NCBI GenBank assembly: GCA_000277445.1
Contig: AJWJ01000035.1
Location: forward strand, 19,218 to 83,217
Origin: Polysphondylium violaceum
Taxonomy: Eukaryota > Evosea > Eumycetozoa > Dictyosteliales > Dictyosteliaceae
Reading direction: 5' to 3'
Length of the DNA stretch: 64,000 bases
The notes under the pieces are model-generated. The model saw nothing but the letters and a program-made list of their open reading frames with translations. It ran no database searches and had not been told where the DNA came from. The position numbers were made by a program, and so were the translations under genes. Below, piece after piece: positions 10,749 to 21,113 of the stretch (the stretch's first letter is position 1; every line of letters begins with the position of its first letter).

Positions 10749-12548
10749 TTATTGAGAGTTTTGATTATATAAATCCTCTGGATAATAAGAGGTGATAATT
10801 GATCTTTGACTATATTTCTTTCCACCTAATCCCATACATGCCTTTTGGGCAGATTCCAATGTTTCAAATTGTACAAATATTCTCAACACCTCCAATGAAT
10901 TGGGAGCATCGTTTTTGGGGATTGGAAGTTGTAATGATACAATTTTACCAAACTTTTCACATTCTTCTTTAAAATCTATCAATATGTTGTCGTATTCTCT
11001 ATCATCGAAAATATCTTCTTTATCAACTGCATTTAATATTTGTATAACTCTACTTGGTTTAATATAATCGTCGTTTTTGGGTTTAGAATCCTTTTGTTGT
11101 TCGGAATCAGGGTCTTCTGGAGTAGAGTTGGATGTTGCATTTTGTGCTCTGATAATGCCAAGTGTTTGGGTGACGGGTATGGTGAGATTTAAAAGATTGG
11201 CAATGGTTGAGTCAATAGATGAGGAGCCGTCTTGTTGTTGTTGTGGTTGTTGTTGTTGATTAGGTTGGGAACCGGCTGTTTTTTCATCTTTTGAACCAAC
11301 ACTAGCTCTTTGAACGACAAGTTGTTTCTCGGCCAATGGCAAGCCATTGAGTTCTGCAATTGCTTTCTCTGTCGATTCGCTTTCAAAGTACTCACAAAAT
11401 GCATACCCTTTGCTGTTGCCTGCAGTGTCTTTGACGAGATTGAATGCCTTGAGACGACCATAATTTGACAAAAGATTCTTTATGTGTTCTTCATTCAAAG
11501 TCAATGGAATACCGCCGATAAAGAGTTTGTTGTCATTGTCTGGTAGATTGGATGTCGACATAATGGTGTTTCCATCGCCACTAACACCGCCTGGGAAATC
11601 TTTGGGTCTACGAATCTTGAGTGCAAAGCCATTGAATAGTGTGCCGTCGAGTTTCATGGCGTTGGTGGCTTCCTCAGAGGTCTTGAATTCAATGAATGCA
11701 AAGTTTTTGGCAGAGTTTACTTGACAAAACACAACACAAGGGCCGACGCCTAAAGAGTTGTGGAAAAATTCAATAATCTCGCTATCTGGTGCACCGCTGG
11801 GAATGTTGCCCACATAGATTCTTCTAACTTGTTTGCTGTTGGTGTTTTGTTGTTGTGCGAGTAGATTTTGTTGTTGATTGAAAAATTGACTTGGTGCGCC
11901 TCCTGATTGGAATGTATGTGCTGGTTGATAATGAAATCCGCCTGGAGGATAGTTGAAAGCATTCCCCATGGGTTGTTGTACATGTTGAGAAAATCCACCT
12001 TGAGTGTTTGGGTTTTGACTATTAGTTCCTGCTTGTTGATTGTTTTCATCGGGAGGTCTGTCCCAAAGGGATGATTTTCTAGGTACTGGTGTTGTGGTAA
12101 ATGGATCTCTTTTAGTACTTGTTGTAGAAGGTGTATTTGAACCACTGCCACCACCACTACCGCCTCCTGGTGATCTTGATCTACTTCTTTTTCTTGACGA
12201 TGAATAGTAATCTCTGTCTCTATCACCACCACGATCTCTATCTCTATCTCTATCACGGTCTCTGTCTCTATCACTACGATCTCTGTCTCTATCGCTACCT
12301 CTGTATCTATCTCTATCTCTGTCTCTGTCACGGTCTCTGTCACCGCCTCTGTCTCTGTCTCTGTCTCTATCTCTATCTCTGTCTCTGTCTCTATCACCAC
12401 GATCCCTGTCTCTGCTTCTATCACTACGATCTCTATCGCTTCTACTTCTATCGCTGCCTCTCTCACTACGGTCTCTATCACCACCACCACTGCTACCACT
12501 ACCACTTCCTTGTGATCGTCTTTCTTTTCTTAAATCTGTTTCTTCCAT
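10749..12548 (-). CDS. u2af2: Splicing factor U2AF large subunit
   Basis: Recognises the polypyrimidine tract and, with U2AF small subunit and SF1, marks the 3' splice site. The intronless 599-aa chain shows an N-terminal Arg-Asp/Arg-Ser tract (about residues 10-140, built from CGATCT/CTGTCT repeats in the DNA), a U2AF-ligand motif with its Trp (SSLWDRPPDE, near residue 165), RRM1 (RRIYVGNIPSGAPDSEIIEFF, with FAFIEF), RRM2 (NKLFIGGIPLTLNEEHIKNLL, with GYAFCEYF) and a C-terminal U2AF-homology motif (VIQILNAVDKEDIFDD...VRIFVQF-type, LRIFVQFETLESAQKA). This order is unique to U2AF65. The RD rather than RS dominance of the N-terminal tract is notable. A poly-Q loop separates RRM2 and UHM. Confidence 0.95.
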   Translation of the reverse strand: MEETDLRKERRSQGSGSGSSGGGDRDRSERGSDRSRSDRDRSDRSRDRDRGDRDRDRDRDRDRDRDRGGDRDRDRDRDRDRYRGSDRDRDRSDRDRDRDRDRDRDRGGDRDRDYYSSSRKRSRSRSPGGGSGGGSGSNTPSTTSTKRDPFTTTPVPRKSSLWDRPPDENNQQAGTNSQNPNTQGGFSQHVQQPMGNAFNYPPGGFHYQPAHTFQSGGAPSQFFNQQQNLLAQQQNTNSKQVRRIYVGNIPSGAPDSEIIEFFHNSLGVGPCVVFCQVNSAKNFAFIEFKTSEEATNAMKLDGTLFNGFALKIRRPKDFPGGVSGDGNTIMSTSNLPDNDNKLFIGGIPLTLNEEHIKNLLSNYGRLKAFNLVKDTAGNSKGYAFCEYFESESTEKAIAELNGLPLAEKQLVVQRASVGSKDEKTAGSQPNQQQQPQQQQDGSSSIDSTIANLLNLTIPVTQTLGIIRAQNATSNSTPEDPDSEQQKDSKPKNDDYIKPSRVIQILNAVDKEDIFDDREYDNILIDFKEECEKFGKIVSLQLPIPKNDAPNSLEVLRIFVQFETLESAQKACMGLGGKKYSQRSIITSYYPEDLYNQNSQ

Positions 12549-12799
12549 TCTATTTTTATAGTTTTTCGTGCATAAATGATAGATAATTGTGATAAACTAA
12601 ACTGCGACCATCACCAAGAATGAAAGAAAAAAAAAAAAAAAAAAAAAAAAAATAAATCTTTGTTCTTTTTTGGAAAATAATAGAATGGATAAATTTATTT
12701 TAAAATCGATAAATAATAAAATCAATTAAAAAGATTACTTGTTGAGCGTATAATAAGAAAAAAAGGATAATAAGGCGCATGAAAAATAATTTAAGATTT
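12549..12799. other. Spacer upstream of U2AF with a 26-base A run
   Basis: Short AT-rich region between two minus-strand genes: the U2AF start and the end of the first UbiA gene. It includes an uninterrupted A run at about 12627-12652. No gene or conserved element seen. Confidence 0.6.
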
Positions 12800-13769
12800 T
12801 TAATAGTTTGGGCCTAATAAAACTCCGACCGCAAGAGACAACATACACAAGAATGGAATTTTTGGAACAGTATTGTTGATTTTGAGATTATATTCACGTT
12901 TTTCTTTGGTAAAACGAATGATCTTTTGAACGGGTATTAAGCTAATCCATGGAAGATTTAAAAAGATATTTGATTTAATCATTGAAAGATAACTGCAGTA
13001 AAACATGGCACTATTAAATAATTCATTATTAGTATTCAGACAAATTTATTATTTTACTATAGACTTACGTAAAATAAATTAAAAACCAAACAAAATAAGA
13101 ACCAGTTTTACCCAGCATTACACAATGGGTTTTTACACCAGCACTAATATCAGTATCAATGTCTTTCATTGTTCTTCCGTGATAAACAAAGAGACAAAAC
13201 ATAATACAGGCATAACTCAATGGAAATACCAATTCGGATTCATGATAACCAAAAGTAAAGGTGTTGGAATAGTAAATTAATGAAGGTGTAAAGAAACAAG
13301 CACCAACAATACCAGAGGCTCCAAGACCACGATATTTGAGGGCAATGGGAGGGGCTGTGTAAAAGTATGAGAGTAAGAGAAGAAAAATAATAATTGGTAA
13401 GCAAAGAGAGGTGAATGTTTCTTTAGCCAAGGGATGGAAACCTATGGGAATCAAGAAAAAGAAGGCACCAAAAATATTAACAAAAGAGAATTTAACCAAC
13501 ATTTGTAATGTAATTCCATAGTCAAACAAAGTTCTATCGCAACTTGGAATCTCTACTCTATCGACACCATTTAAAAAGTCATAATATGTGTTTACCAAAC
13601 TTGAAAAAGTAATGGTTAAAATAGTAGAGCAAAGCATAGACAATGTTCTGAATTGACTTATATATTTTCCTTCTTTGTATATAATTGATAAAATGATTGA
13701 AGTGAATCCAACAAATAGCATAACTACCCAAATTCTATTGGCAATACAATATTTTTGTACTATATTCAT
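12800..13769 (-). CDS. UbiA-family prenyltransferase, copy 1 (UBIAD1/MenA-like)
   Basis: Integral membrane prenyltransferase that attaches a polyprenyl chain to an aromatic or quinone head group. Exons 13069-13769 and 12800-13010 (intron 13011-13068) give 303 aa. The first Asp-rich motif is NTYYDFLNGVD followed by CDRTLFDYG, and the second is DIDTDISAGVKT; both are the Mg-diphosphate sites of the UbiA superfamily. The segment SYFYTAPPIALKYRGLG matches the conserved YTAPP.PLKYRGLG loop of the UBIAD1/MenA branch. Six to nine hydrophobic segments are visible. It is followed upstream by a second, diverged copy in the same direction with identical exon lengths, so the pair arose by tandem duplication. 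Likely product (a menaquinone-like or other prenylated compound) is not shown by the sequence. Confidence 0.88.
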
Positions 13770-14508
13770 TTTTTTGTTTTTGTGATTTGACAGAACCGCT
13801 CTGAAAATTAAATTGTTGTTGTTGTTATTGTTTTTGTTGTTGTTGATTTAAAGAAACAAAAAACAACACTATTTATAAGTTTTTTTAATTGGGCGTAAAC
13901 AAGTGCAAACAAAAATTCCAAGACGATTGATTATTATTATAATTCGAAACACACCTATTCATTCTTAAAGATTAGGGTACACTAGTGTGATTTGGATCGT
14001 CTATAATCTGAATATTTACATATGTCGGGATCTATTATCAAATTTTTTTCAGATTTTAAAAACGATCTCTTGCAACCTCCACATTTAAAATTTTTTTTGG
14101 TTTTTTTTTTTTGTTGGGGTTTCTGATGATGAACACCCAATCATATTTTTTTGGCATGGAAAAAAAACAAAATATTTGGTTTTAATCACATTTGTGATAG
14201 TAGCCTCTGGAATATAGATGATAGTTATATCAAAATGATGTCAACAACTTTGAAATATGAACAAATTTTTTAAAGTACATGACTATTTCCTAAAAAGGGC
14301 ACCACCAAAAAATGTTCACATTTGTGTGGGTGTGTGAGTGTGTGTAAAATTTTGATGAAATTGATTAATTTGGAATATTTTCAATGAAGTACCTTTTGAA
14401 ATCTCAAAGATAATGATTGAATTTGGTTGGATGATGAATATTGAATAGGTTTTTTTATTTCTAAACAATACAAAAATGTTTGTCGCTCAACCTTTTGTGT
14501 CTTCTGGA
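13770..14508. other. Intergenic region between the two UbiA copies
   Basis: About 740 bp holding the promoter of copy 1 and the 3' region of copy 2. There is a short palindrome ACACTAGTGT near 13989 and several T/G runs, but no frame with coding character. It shows no obvious similarity to the promoter of copy 2, so the duplicated unit is limited to the gene body as far as can be judged by eye. Confidence 0.5.
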
Positions 14509-15480
14509 TCAATTCTTTGTACCGACCAAAACACCAACACTGAGAAGCATCATGCACAAAAATGGTACCTTTGGAACTAATTTTTTCACCTTGCTATTAA
14601 AGTCACAATTGTGTTTTGTAAGATTATAGATTTTATATACAACAATTCCGCTCATCCAGGGTAAATTTAAAAATATATTGTTTTTTATAATAGATATATA
14701 TGTAATATACAACATCGTACTGTGTAGAGGAAAAAGTCAAATTAGTGATTGAGTAAATTATAATTATTAAATAACATACATAATATAAAAACTAAACCAA
14801 AAATAATATGATACAGTTTTTCCCAATAAAACACAATGAGTGAGAATTCCGGCTTTTTCATCACTATCAATGTCTCTTAGTGTTTGGCCATTGTAAAGAA
14901 ACATACAGAATAATGGACCTGCGGTCGAGAGCGACAATAGGAGATCAGACTCTTTGAATCCAAATGTAAAAGTATTGGCATAATACAATAAATGGGGAAC
15001 AAAAAAAACACCACTAGCAATTCCAACCCAACCCAATGCCCTGTATTTTAATTGAAAAGGTGGTGCGGTGTAGAAATATGACACCAACAATAATCCGGTG
15101 ACTATTGCAAGAAATTTAAACATTCCCAATCCGCTCGATAGTGGACTAAAGACAATTGGCAACACCAAAGTATATGTGGCAATGACGTTAAAGAATCCAA
15201 ATTTGACCAAAAGAGATGGAGTCATACCGTAATCAAACAGGGTTCTGTCGCAATTGGGATTATCTTTTGTATCAACGCCACTGTAAAAGTCACAAAGCGT
15301 ATTTATTACACATGAGAATGCCATTATAAGAAATGAGGAAACAAACACCAAAAATGTATTGGCCAATCTAATGGGCTTGCCCTCCTTGTACAACACAGCA
15401 ACAGTCATACTTGTTAGACCAACAAATATCATAAAAATGGATACTCGATTTGCGATTAAATATTTTTGAACTATATTCAT
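14509..15480 (-). CDS. UbiA-family prenyltransferase, copy 2 (UBIAD1/MenA-like)
   Basis: Second member of the tandem pair. Exons 14780-15480 (701 bp) and 14509-14719 (211 bp) have exactly the same lengths and splice phase as copy 1; the product is also 303 aa. Motif 1 reads NTLCDFYSGVD with CDRTLFDYG, motif 2 DIDSDEKAGILT, and the loop SYFYTAPPFQLKYRALG. The two proteins start alike (MNIVQKY.IANR) and end alike (NIFLNLPW...VPFLCM...VGVL.G) but differ widely in the membrane segments, so the duplication is old. Both retain the catalytic Asp residues, arguing that both are active, perhaps on different substrates or at different stages. Assignment to the superfamily is firm; substrate is unknown. 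Confidence 0.88.
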
Positions 15481-16468
15481 GATTTATTTTTTTTCCTATT
15501 TCCCTAATTTTACACAAACAACTTTGGATATAAATAATAATTTTTATACAACAATTGTGAAGGGTACTTATATTTTTTTTACTATCACCCTGCCATGTGT
15601 GCGGTTAGGTGTGTGCAGAGGTGTGTGTGAACAATCTATTTATTAATATATAGCGCAAAGATTGGATAATGAAAAATCTTGATCTATATATATACTTTTA
15701 TGTATTTTTTTAATATCATTAGATATCACTCTATAGGGTTTTGAAAATTTTTTCAAATTCATAAAAACACACCCACTCAACACCCATACATATTTAACCT
15801 CTACGAATAAATATTACGACGTATACTTAAATCTTGAAAGACATATTGGTTTCATTTCGTTGAAAAGGTTTAATTTTTAATGCTTTATGTTTATTAAAGT
15901 AGTAGTACTTTAATATTATCTCTATTCCTTTGGAAATCTAAATAACCCTTTTATTTTAATTCAATTCATCCTAAATTTAGAATAAAATCTTAGATACGAT
16001 CCAATTATATAAAAGATAGTCTATTAGCCTATTTTTGTAAAATATAACTGCTATAGTTATTTCATTCTTGAATGTGATTGATCCCCTTTTTTTAATTTTA
16101 TCTCTTTGAATTTAAAATATTAATTAAAGGCATTTACCCATCTTGTTTGGAACGATATTATTTATCTACAAGCAGAGGTCTAAATATTCTTGTATGTGAC
16201 TTAAGAAAAAAAGTGATTAGTATTTTTTGTGCGCGCCTATTTTTCCAATAATTTTCTCTCTTTTTTTTGAGAAAAAAAAAAACTAAATTATTTTTATATT
16301 GTGCAAATTGGCGAAAAAATTTCTCACAACTTCTCCGCACACCCTCTCATACACAAATAAAATTGTGATTGTTGTTCAACAAATAAATTTTATTTTATTT
16401 TTTGTATATTTTGTATTATATTATTTATTTGATTAGTATCATATTATTAGTATAGTAGTAGTAAAAAG
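15481..16468. other. Divergent intergenic region upstream of UbiA copy 2 and the YT-rich gene
   Basis: Roughly 1 kb without a credible reading frame. It includes GT/CA-rich tracts near 15590-15640 and long A/T runs near the start of the 16469 gene. The minus-strand frame at 16158-16340 is Lys/Arg/Phe-rich and looks like a chance opening. Confidence 0.5.
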
Positions 16469-17167
16469 ATGTTTAATCTTATTAAAAACAAATTAAATAC
16501 CTCATTTAGTGGGGCAACTGTAAACACTAAAGACAGTGAAGTAGACAACTGTGACGAATTTGTCGTTGTCGAAGATGATATGACAAAATCTGCTTGGGTT
16601 CAAGTGGACCTCAATAACAATAAAGAGAATGAACAGCAAAGATTGCTATCTATGTATCAAGTAAAATATGAGCCAAACTTACAACAAGATGTTAGCGTTG
16701 TTCCTCCTTCTCCAACTGAACAACGTCAAGCACAACAACCAATTGAAAATGATTTATCAATTGTTCCACCATCAAATTTAGAGATGAAAGTTTGTCAAGT
16801 AAAACAACAAGAAGAACAAGAAGAACAAGACGAAAAAGTTGTTGTTGTTCCTGTCGTTGTTGAACAAGTTGTTGCAGATGAAGTTGTCGTTCCACAAATC
16901 AAAGAAGAAGAGCCTGAATGGTTACAAGGCAAAACAAAAACAAATTACATTAGCAGAGGTATTTCTGATTATTCTTATACATCCACCGTAGATGCCACTA
17001 AACCATATACTGTAGCATCCAATAATGCATCATACACCAGTGCAAGCTCAAACGTCAAGCCATACTTTACCACAAGCAATACCTATAGTTACACATCAAC
17101 CTCTAATGATATCAAACCTTATACATCAGTATCAAAATCACCATCATCATACAGCTATTCCTTTTAA
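16469..17167 (+). CDS. Unknown protein with acidic/Gln-Val core and YT-Ser repeats (232 aa)
   Basis: Single-exon gene with ATG in an A-rich context after a T-rich promoter. I do not recognise the family. Three parts can be seen. The N-terminus is MFNLIKNKLNTSFSG followed by an acidic patch (DEFVVVEDDM). The middle holds two near-copies of a short unit ([DN].S[VI]VPPS at about residues 75 and 95) and a Gln/Glu then Val-rich run. The C-terminus repeats a short Tyr/Thr/Ser motif four or five times (DYSYTSTVDATKPYT, ASYTSASSNVKPYF, YSYTSTSNDIKPYTS), with K-P-Y as the fixed core. Codon choice matches neighbours, so it is probably expressed. It may be a developmental or structural low-complexity protein. 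Confidence 0.65.
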   Translation: MFNLIKNKLNTSFSGATVNTKDSEVDNCDEFVVVEDDMTKSAWVQVDLNNNKENEQQRLLSMYQVKYEPNLQQDVSVVPPSPTEQRQAQQPIENDLSIVPPSNLEMKVCQVKQQEEQEEQDEKVVVVPVVVEQVVADEVVVPQIKEEEPEWLQGKTKTNYISRGISDYSYTSTVDATKPYTVASNNASYTSASSNVKPYFTTSNTYSYTSTSNDIKPYTSVSKSPSSYSYSF

Positions 17168-17392
17168 ATCTAGAGCATAGCTTGTTCTACTTGTATATTC
17201 TCTTCTTTTATTTGTACATTTCAATCCCTTAAATAAATAAATAAATCTAAATCGTTTGTTGTTTATGTCTTATGAAAAACATTTGATTGAGCCTCTATTT
17301 TATAAAATAGTAATTTTTTCTTTTTTTTTCTTTTTTTTTTTTTTTTTATTATTTATTTTTATTTTGCAGATATCCATACATAGTTTTAAACG

Positions 17393-18185
17393 ATGGCCGA
17401 GTTATATACAGTACCAGCCCCTTTTTACTATGATAAGAAATCAGGATACACTCAAGAAGAGTTTAAAAAGGCAATAGAAAGATCATCAACTATCTATGTT
17501 GGTTATTTGTCTTTTTACACTACAGAAGAACAACTCTATGAACTCTTTTCAAAATGCGGTGAAATTAAAAGAATTATCATGGGTTTAGATAGAAATCAAA
17601 AAACACCTTGTGGTTTCTGTTTTGTAGAGTAATTATTATTTGTAGAGTGTAATAGAGTAGTAGGACTTAATATTAACAAACAACAACAACAACAACAATA
17701 GATATTATTCAAAAGAAGATGCTGCAGATTGTATAAAATATATTAGTGGAACTAAATTAGATGAAAGATCAATTAGATGTGATTGGGATTACGGTTTCAA
17801 AGAGGGTCGTCAATATGGTAGAGGTTTAAGTGGAGGTCAAGTAAGAGATGAATATAGAACTGATTATGATCCAGGTCGTGGTGGATATGGTAAACAAAAA
17901 CAATTTGAAATGGAAACAACTCCAAACTATCCAGATTTAGATCTATCATATGTTGATATGATTCAACAATCACAACAACAACAACAACAAATGCCAATTC
18001 AACAACAACAACAACAATCACAACCACAATTACAATCACAACCACCTGTTGGTGGCAATATGCTTGGTAAAAGAAGAGGACGTGATGATGATGATGATGA
18101 TTCAGGTGGCAATGATGATGGCAAGAAATTCAAAGATACACCAACTAAAACTAGATACAGAGAAAGAGATGAACAAGATGAATAA
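17393..18185 (+). CDS. ncbp2: Nuclear cap-binding protein subunit 2 (CBP20)
   Basis: Small subunit of the nuclear cap-binding complex; binds the m7G cap of nascent RNA with CBP80 and feeds splicing, export and decay. Exons 17393-17628 and 17702-18185 (intron 17629-17701) give 238 aa. The RRM is nearly identical to that of other eukaryotes: [35 protein letters not shown] (listed in parts), CGFCFVEYYS across the splice, then [17 protein letters not shown] and [21 protein letters not shown], which carry the cap-stacking Tyr and the C-terminal cap-binding residues. The tail after residue 170 is a Gln-rich then Asp/Lys-rich extension absent from animal CBP20, ending near a KKFKD basic patch. The promoter has a T-rich block just before the start. 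Confidence 0.96.
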
Positions 18186-18324
18186 ACATAATCTCAGTAT
18201 TAGTAATATATATCATCATTATCAAAATTATTTTGTTTAAAAAGATAAAAAAGAATCAAAACTTTTTTGAAATAATCTCTGACTATTATTTATTCTTAAA
18301 TATTAAATTAATGTATTACTCTTC

Positions 18325-18385
<61 letters not shown>

Positions 18386-18409
18386 CATTATTATTATTAT
18401 TATTATTAT
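18325..18409. repeat. TTA trinucleotide microsatellite
   Basis: About 28 TTA units with a single interruption, in the short gap between CBP20 and the last exon of the Hsp20-domain gene on the opposite strand. It sits just outside the stop codon at 18414. Confidence 0.9.
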
Positions 18410-18413
18410 GAGT

Positions 18414-21113
18414 TTAATAAGTTGCTTTAAATGGACATTTTATGGATAAAACTCCATTATAGAAAAAGTGTTCGGATTTTGCAAGGTCAGAGTTAGTTGG
18501 AAGCGTAGCCTCTATTTCGAATTGTCCATATTTTCTTTTACCCCAGGTGGATAATGTTTCTTGAGTTTCATCAAAAAATCTATCTCCCTTTTGTTATTTG
18601 GTAATTAATTAATTAGAAAAACTATAGATTGAAGATTTATAGTAGTAAAAGTAAATAAAACTTACACTGATAATAAATTTACAAATATCATCAGTTCTTA
18701 TGTTAAGATCTTTGGCATCCATTCCGGGTAAATCAATTTTAACCCAATATGAATCTATACTTTGATTAATTTCACCATTGATCCAATCAACGTTACAAGT
18801 TAAAAATGATTTTGTATTACTCTCTGTCAAAATTGGAGTAGTTTCAACAGATTTGGTTTTATTTTTCTTTTTTAAAATTTAAATAAAGGTTAATAAAGTT
18901 ACTATATGGAATATTTAATAAATTACTTACTTTGTGTACTTTTTTTGACTTTAAAGGTGGTAAAGATTGTCTTAATAGTGGTGATTGGCCAGGAGCGGAT
19001 GATCCACTTATCGATATTGACATTGGTGATGAAATTAAAGATGGGGTTGATGTTGGTGATGGAGAAGCAATATTAAAGGAAGATTTCTTCTTTGTTTGAG
19101 ATTTAATGTTGTCCATAATAGTTAATCTATTTTCTTTAAACGAAGTAACCAATGTTTCTAATTCTTGATCAGTCCATATTATAGTTCCATTTACACAATA
19201 GTTGGTCAACATTGCAGCATAGGTATTGTCCTAATTCAATAATTAAATTAATATAAATTAAAAAAAGTATAAAATAAAGAAATTAAAATAAATATTACAC
19301 TTGGACTAGGATTTACTAATTGAACATTAATGTAAGCTGGTTGAGAACCCTCTTTTGTTGAATTTGGTTTTCTTTTTTTAATTGAATCGGTTGGTTCAGA
19401 AGAATCCTCTGACTTTACATTGGTAACTGAAAAAGTTAAACCTTGTTGTTTTTCTAAATCTTTCATATCTTCTTCTATCCATTGATTGATTTTTCTCCCA
19501 AGGTGATTATCACGAAGATGAAACTTTGGTTGTATTTTACTATAATATAAAGACCACCATTTATCTTTAACTTCTTTATTTCCTGGCTTTAAAACAAACC
19601 ATGTCTTGTAGGCTATTCTGGCAATCTCTTCTTTTTCTTTTAATCCAATCTTTTCATCCATTATTAAATCTTCATCTTTAATGGTAGGGAGATTTGTACC
19701 ATTATTTGAGGCAATGGCTGGCAAAAACGATAGTGGAGTTGTTGATGTAGAAGAGTACATTGGGGAAATCAAAGGAGAAGCTGGTGCTATGGATGAGGAT
19801 AAAAAGGTGGTGTTTCTCGTTAAAGGATCGGGGGTCACTGGTGTATTGTTAGAAGAAGAGTTAAGAGCGTTATTTGAAGTAGTGGTAGTGTTACTATTGC
19901 TATTAAATTTTTGCATCATTACATGTTGTGGATGTGGAGGTTGGGTTTGCTGAGGCTGTTGAGCCTGGGATGGTGGTGGTTGTTGAGGTTGTTGAAGAGA
20001 TTGTTGTGATTGTGGTTGAATAGAAATGTTATTTATTGGATATGTTTGAAAATGTTGTAGGTAAGGTTGAATATTACTTTGAAACAACATACTGGCGTTG
20101 TGTGATGGAGAAGAAGGGGTTTGTTGAATCGAAAACTGTTGGTTCATATGGATGTCAGCAGATTGTTTGTATTGGACCATATTCTGTTGTTTTGGAGATG
20201 GAACAGGTTGATATGATTGTTGAGGCGAATTCTGGGTATTAAATTGAAATGAATGATTAGAAATGTGTTGTGGGGATGAAGGCACTTGTTGGATTTGGAG
20301 AGGAGTTTGTTGGTGGTGAGAAAAAGGATTGATATTAGGTATAGATGAAAGCATCACAGGGGATTGGCTTAGATCCATTTGATAATCTTGGAATTGTGGC
20401 GGTGGATGGGATTGATGTTGAAAATTTTGTTCAGTAAATGTAGTGTTTATATATTGGGTATTATTGTTAATATTACTATTTGTATTATTATTATTTTTAA
20501 TGATTTCAGTATTGTTTTTATTGATATTGATATTGTTGTTACTATTTACTCCATAAATAGGTGAGTGAGTATAGGTTAAATTTTGTTGAATTTGATTCGA
20601 AAATATTGGATTATTATTTTGAGGAGAAGGTACTGGTGAATTAACTTTATTTATATTATTTGTTGTATTAGAAAGCTGTTGATGTTGTTGTTGTTGCTGC
20701 TGTTGCTGCTGTTGCTGCTGTTGTTGTTGATGAAGTTGTTGCTGCTGATGTAATTGTAGTTGTATTTGTTGTACCTGTTGGTGTTGTAGAATATTACTAT
20801 TATTGTTATTACTCGATATACTAATGTTACTATTTAAAACCTGACCTGGTCCACCATTATTTTTAATATTATTTATACTGCTATTATTTAAATTACTATT
20901 ATTATTATTATTATTTGAATTTGGATTTATTATATCGGTTCCTTGTTGCCCTACACCAATAAAGGTCGGTGGTGGTTGTTGATTGTGTTGGTATTGTTGA
21001 TTTTTTAAAAAAAATAAATCAGGGTTTTCATTCATTGAATTCGAATTATTATTATTGCCACTATTGGTCTTTTTTCTTGATTTATTCTTTGGTAGGCTAG
21101 AGTTGTTGCTCAT
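18414..21113 (-). CDS. Large Gln/Asn-rich protein with C-terminal Hsp20 (alpha-crystallin) domain
   Basis: Four exons: 19299-21113, 18931-19230, 18666-18866 and 18414-18587; phases agree and give 829 aa. The first ~430 residues are Asn- and Gln-rich low complexity. A compact, well-composed block follows at about residues 500-570 (KEEIARIAYKTWFVLKPGNKE; KDKWWSLYYSKIQPKFHL; GRKINQWIEEDMKDLEKQQG), which I cannot assign. After a Ser/Pro linker the C-terminus has the alpha-crystallin fold: SYWVKIDLPGMDAKDLNIRTDD, KYGQFEIEATLP and the closing NGVLSIKCPF, matching the Hsp20 pattern of DLPG, the fourth-strand G.F.....LP, and the NGVL.I..P motif. Such a fusion of a long prion-like region to a small heat shock domain is unusual. 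A role in aggregate handling or in gene regulation are both possible. Confidence 0.85.

Noticed and set aside
10749-12586. Several long antisense frames over the U2AF gene, including a Val/Glu/Ile-rich and a Tyr/Leu/Cys-rich frame
   Set aside because: They arise from the CGATCT-type RD repeat read in other frames; composition is repetitive and U2AF itself is unmistakable.
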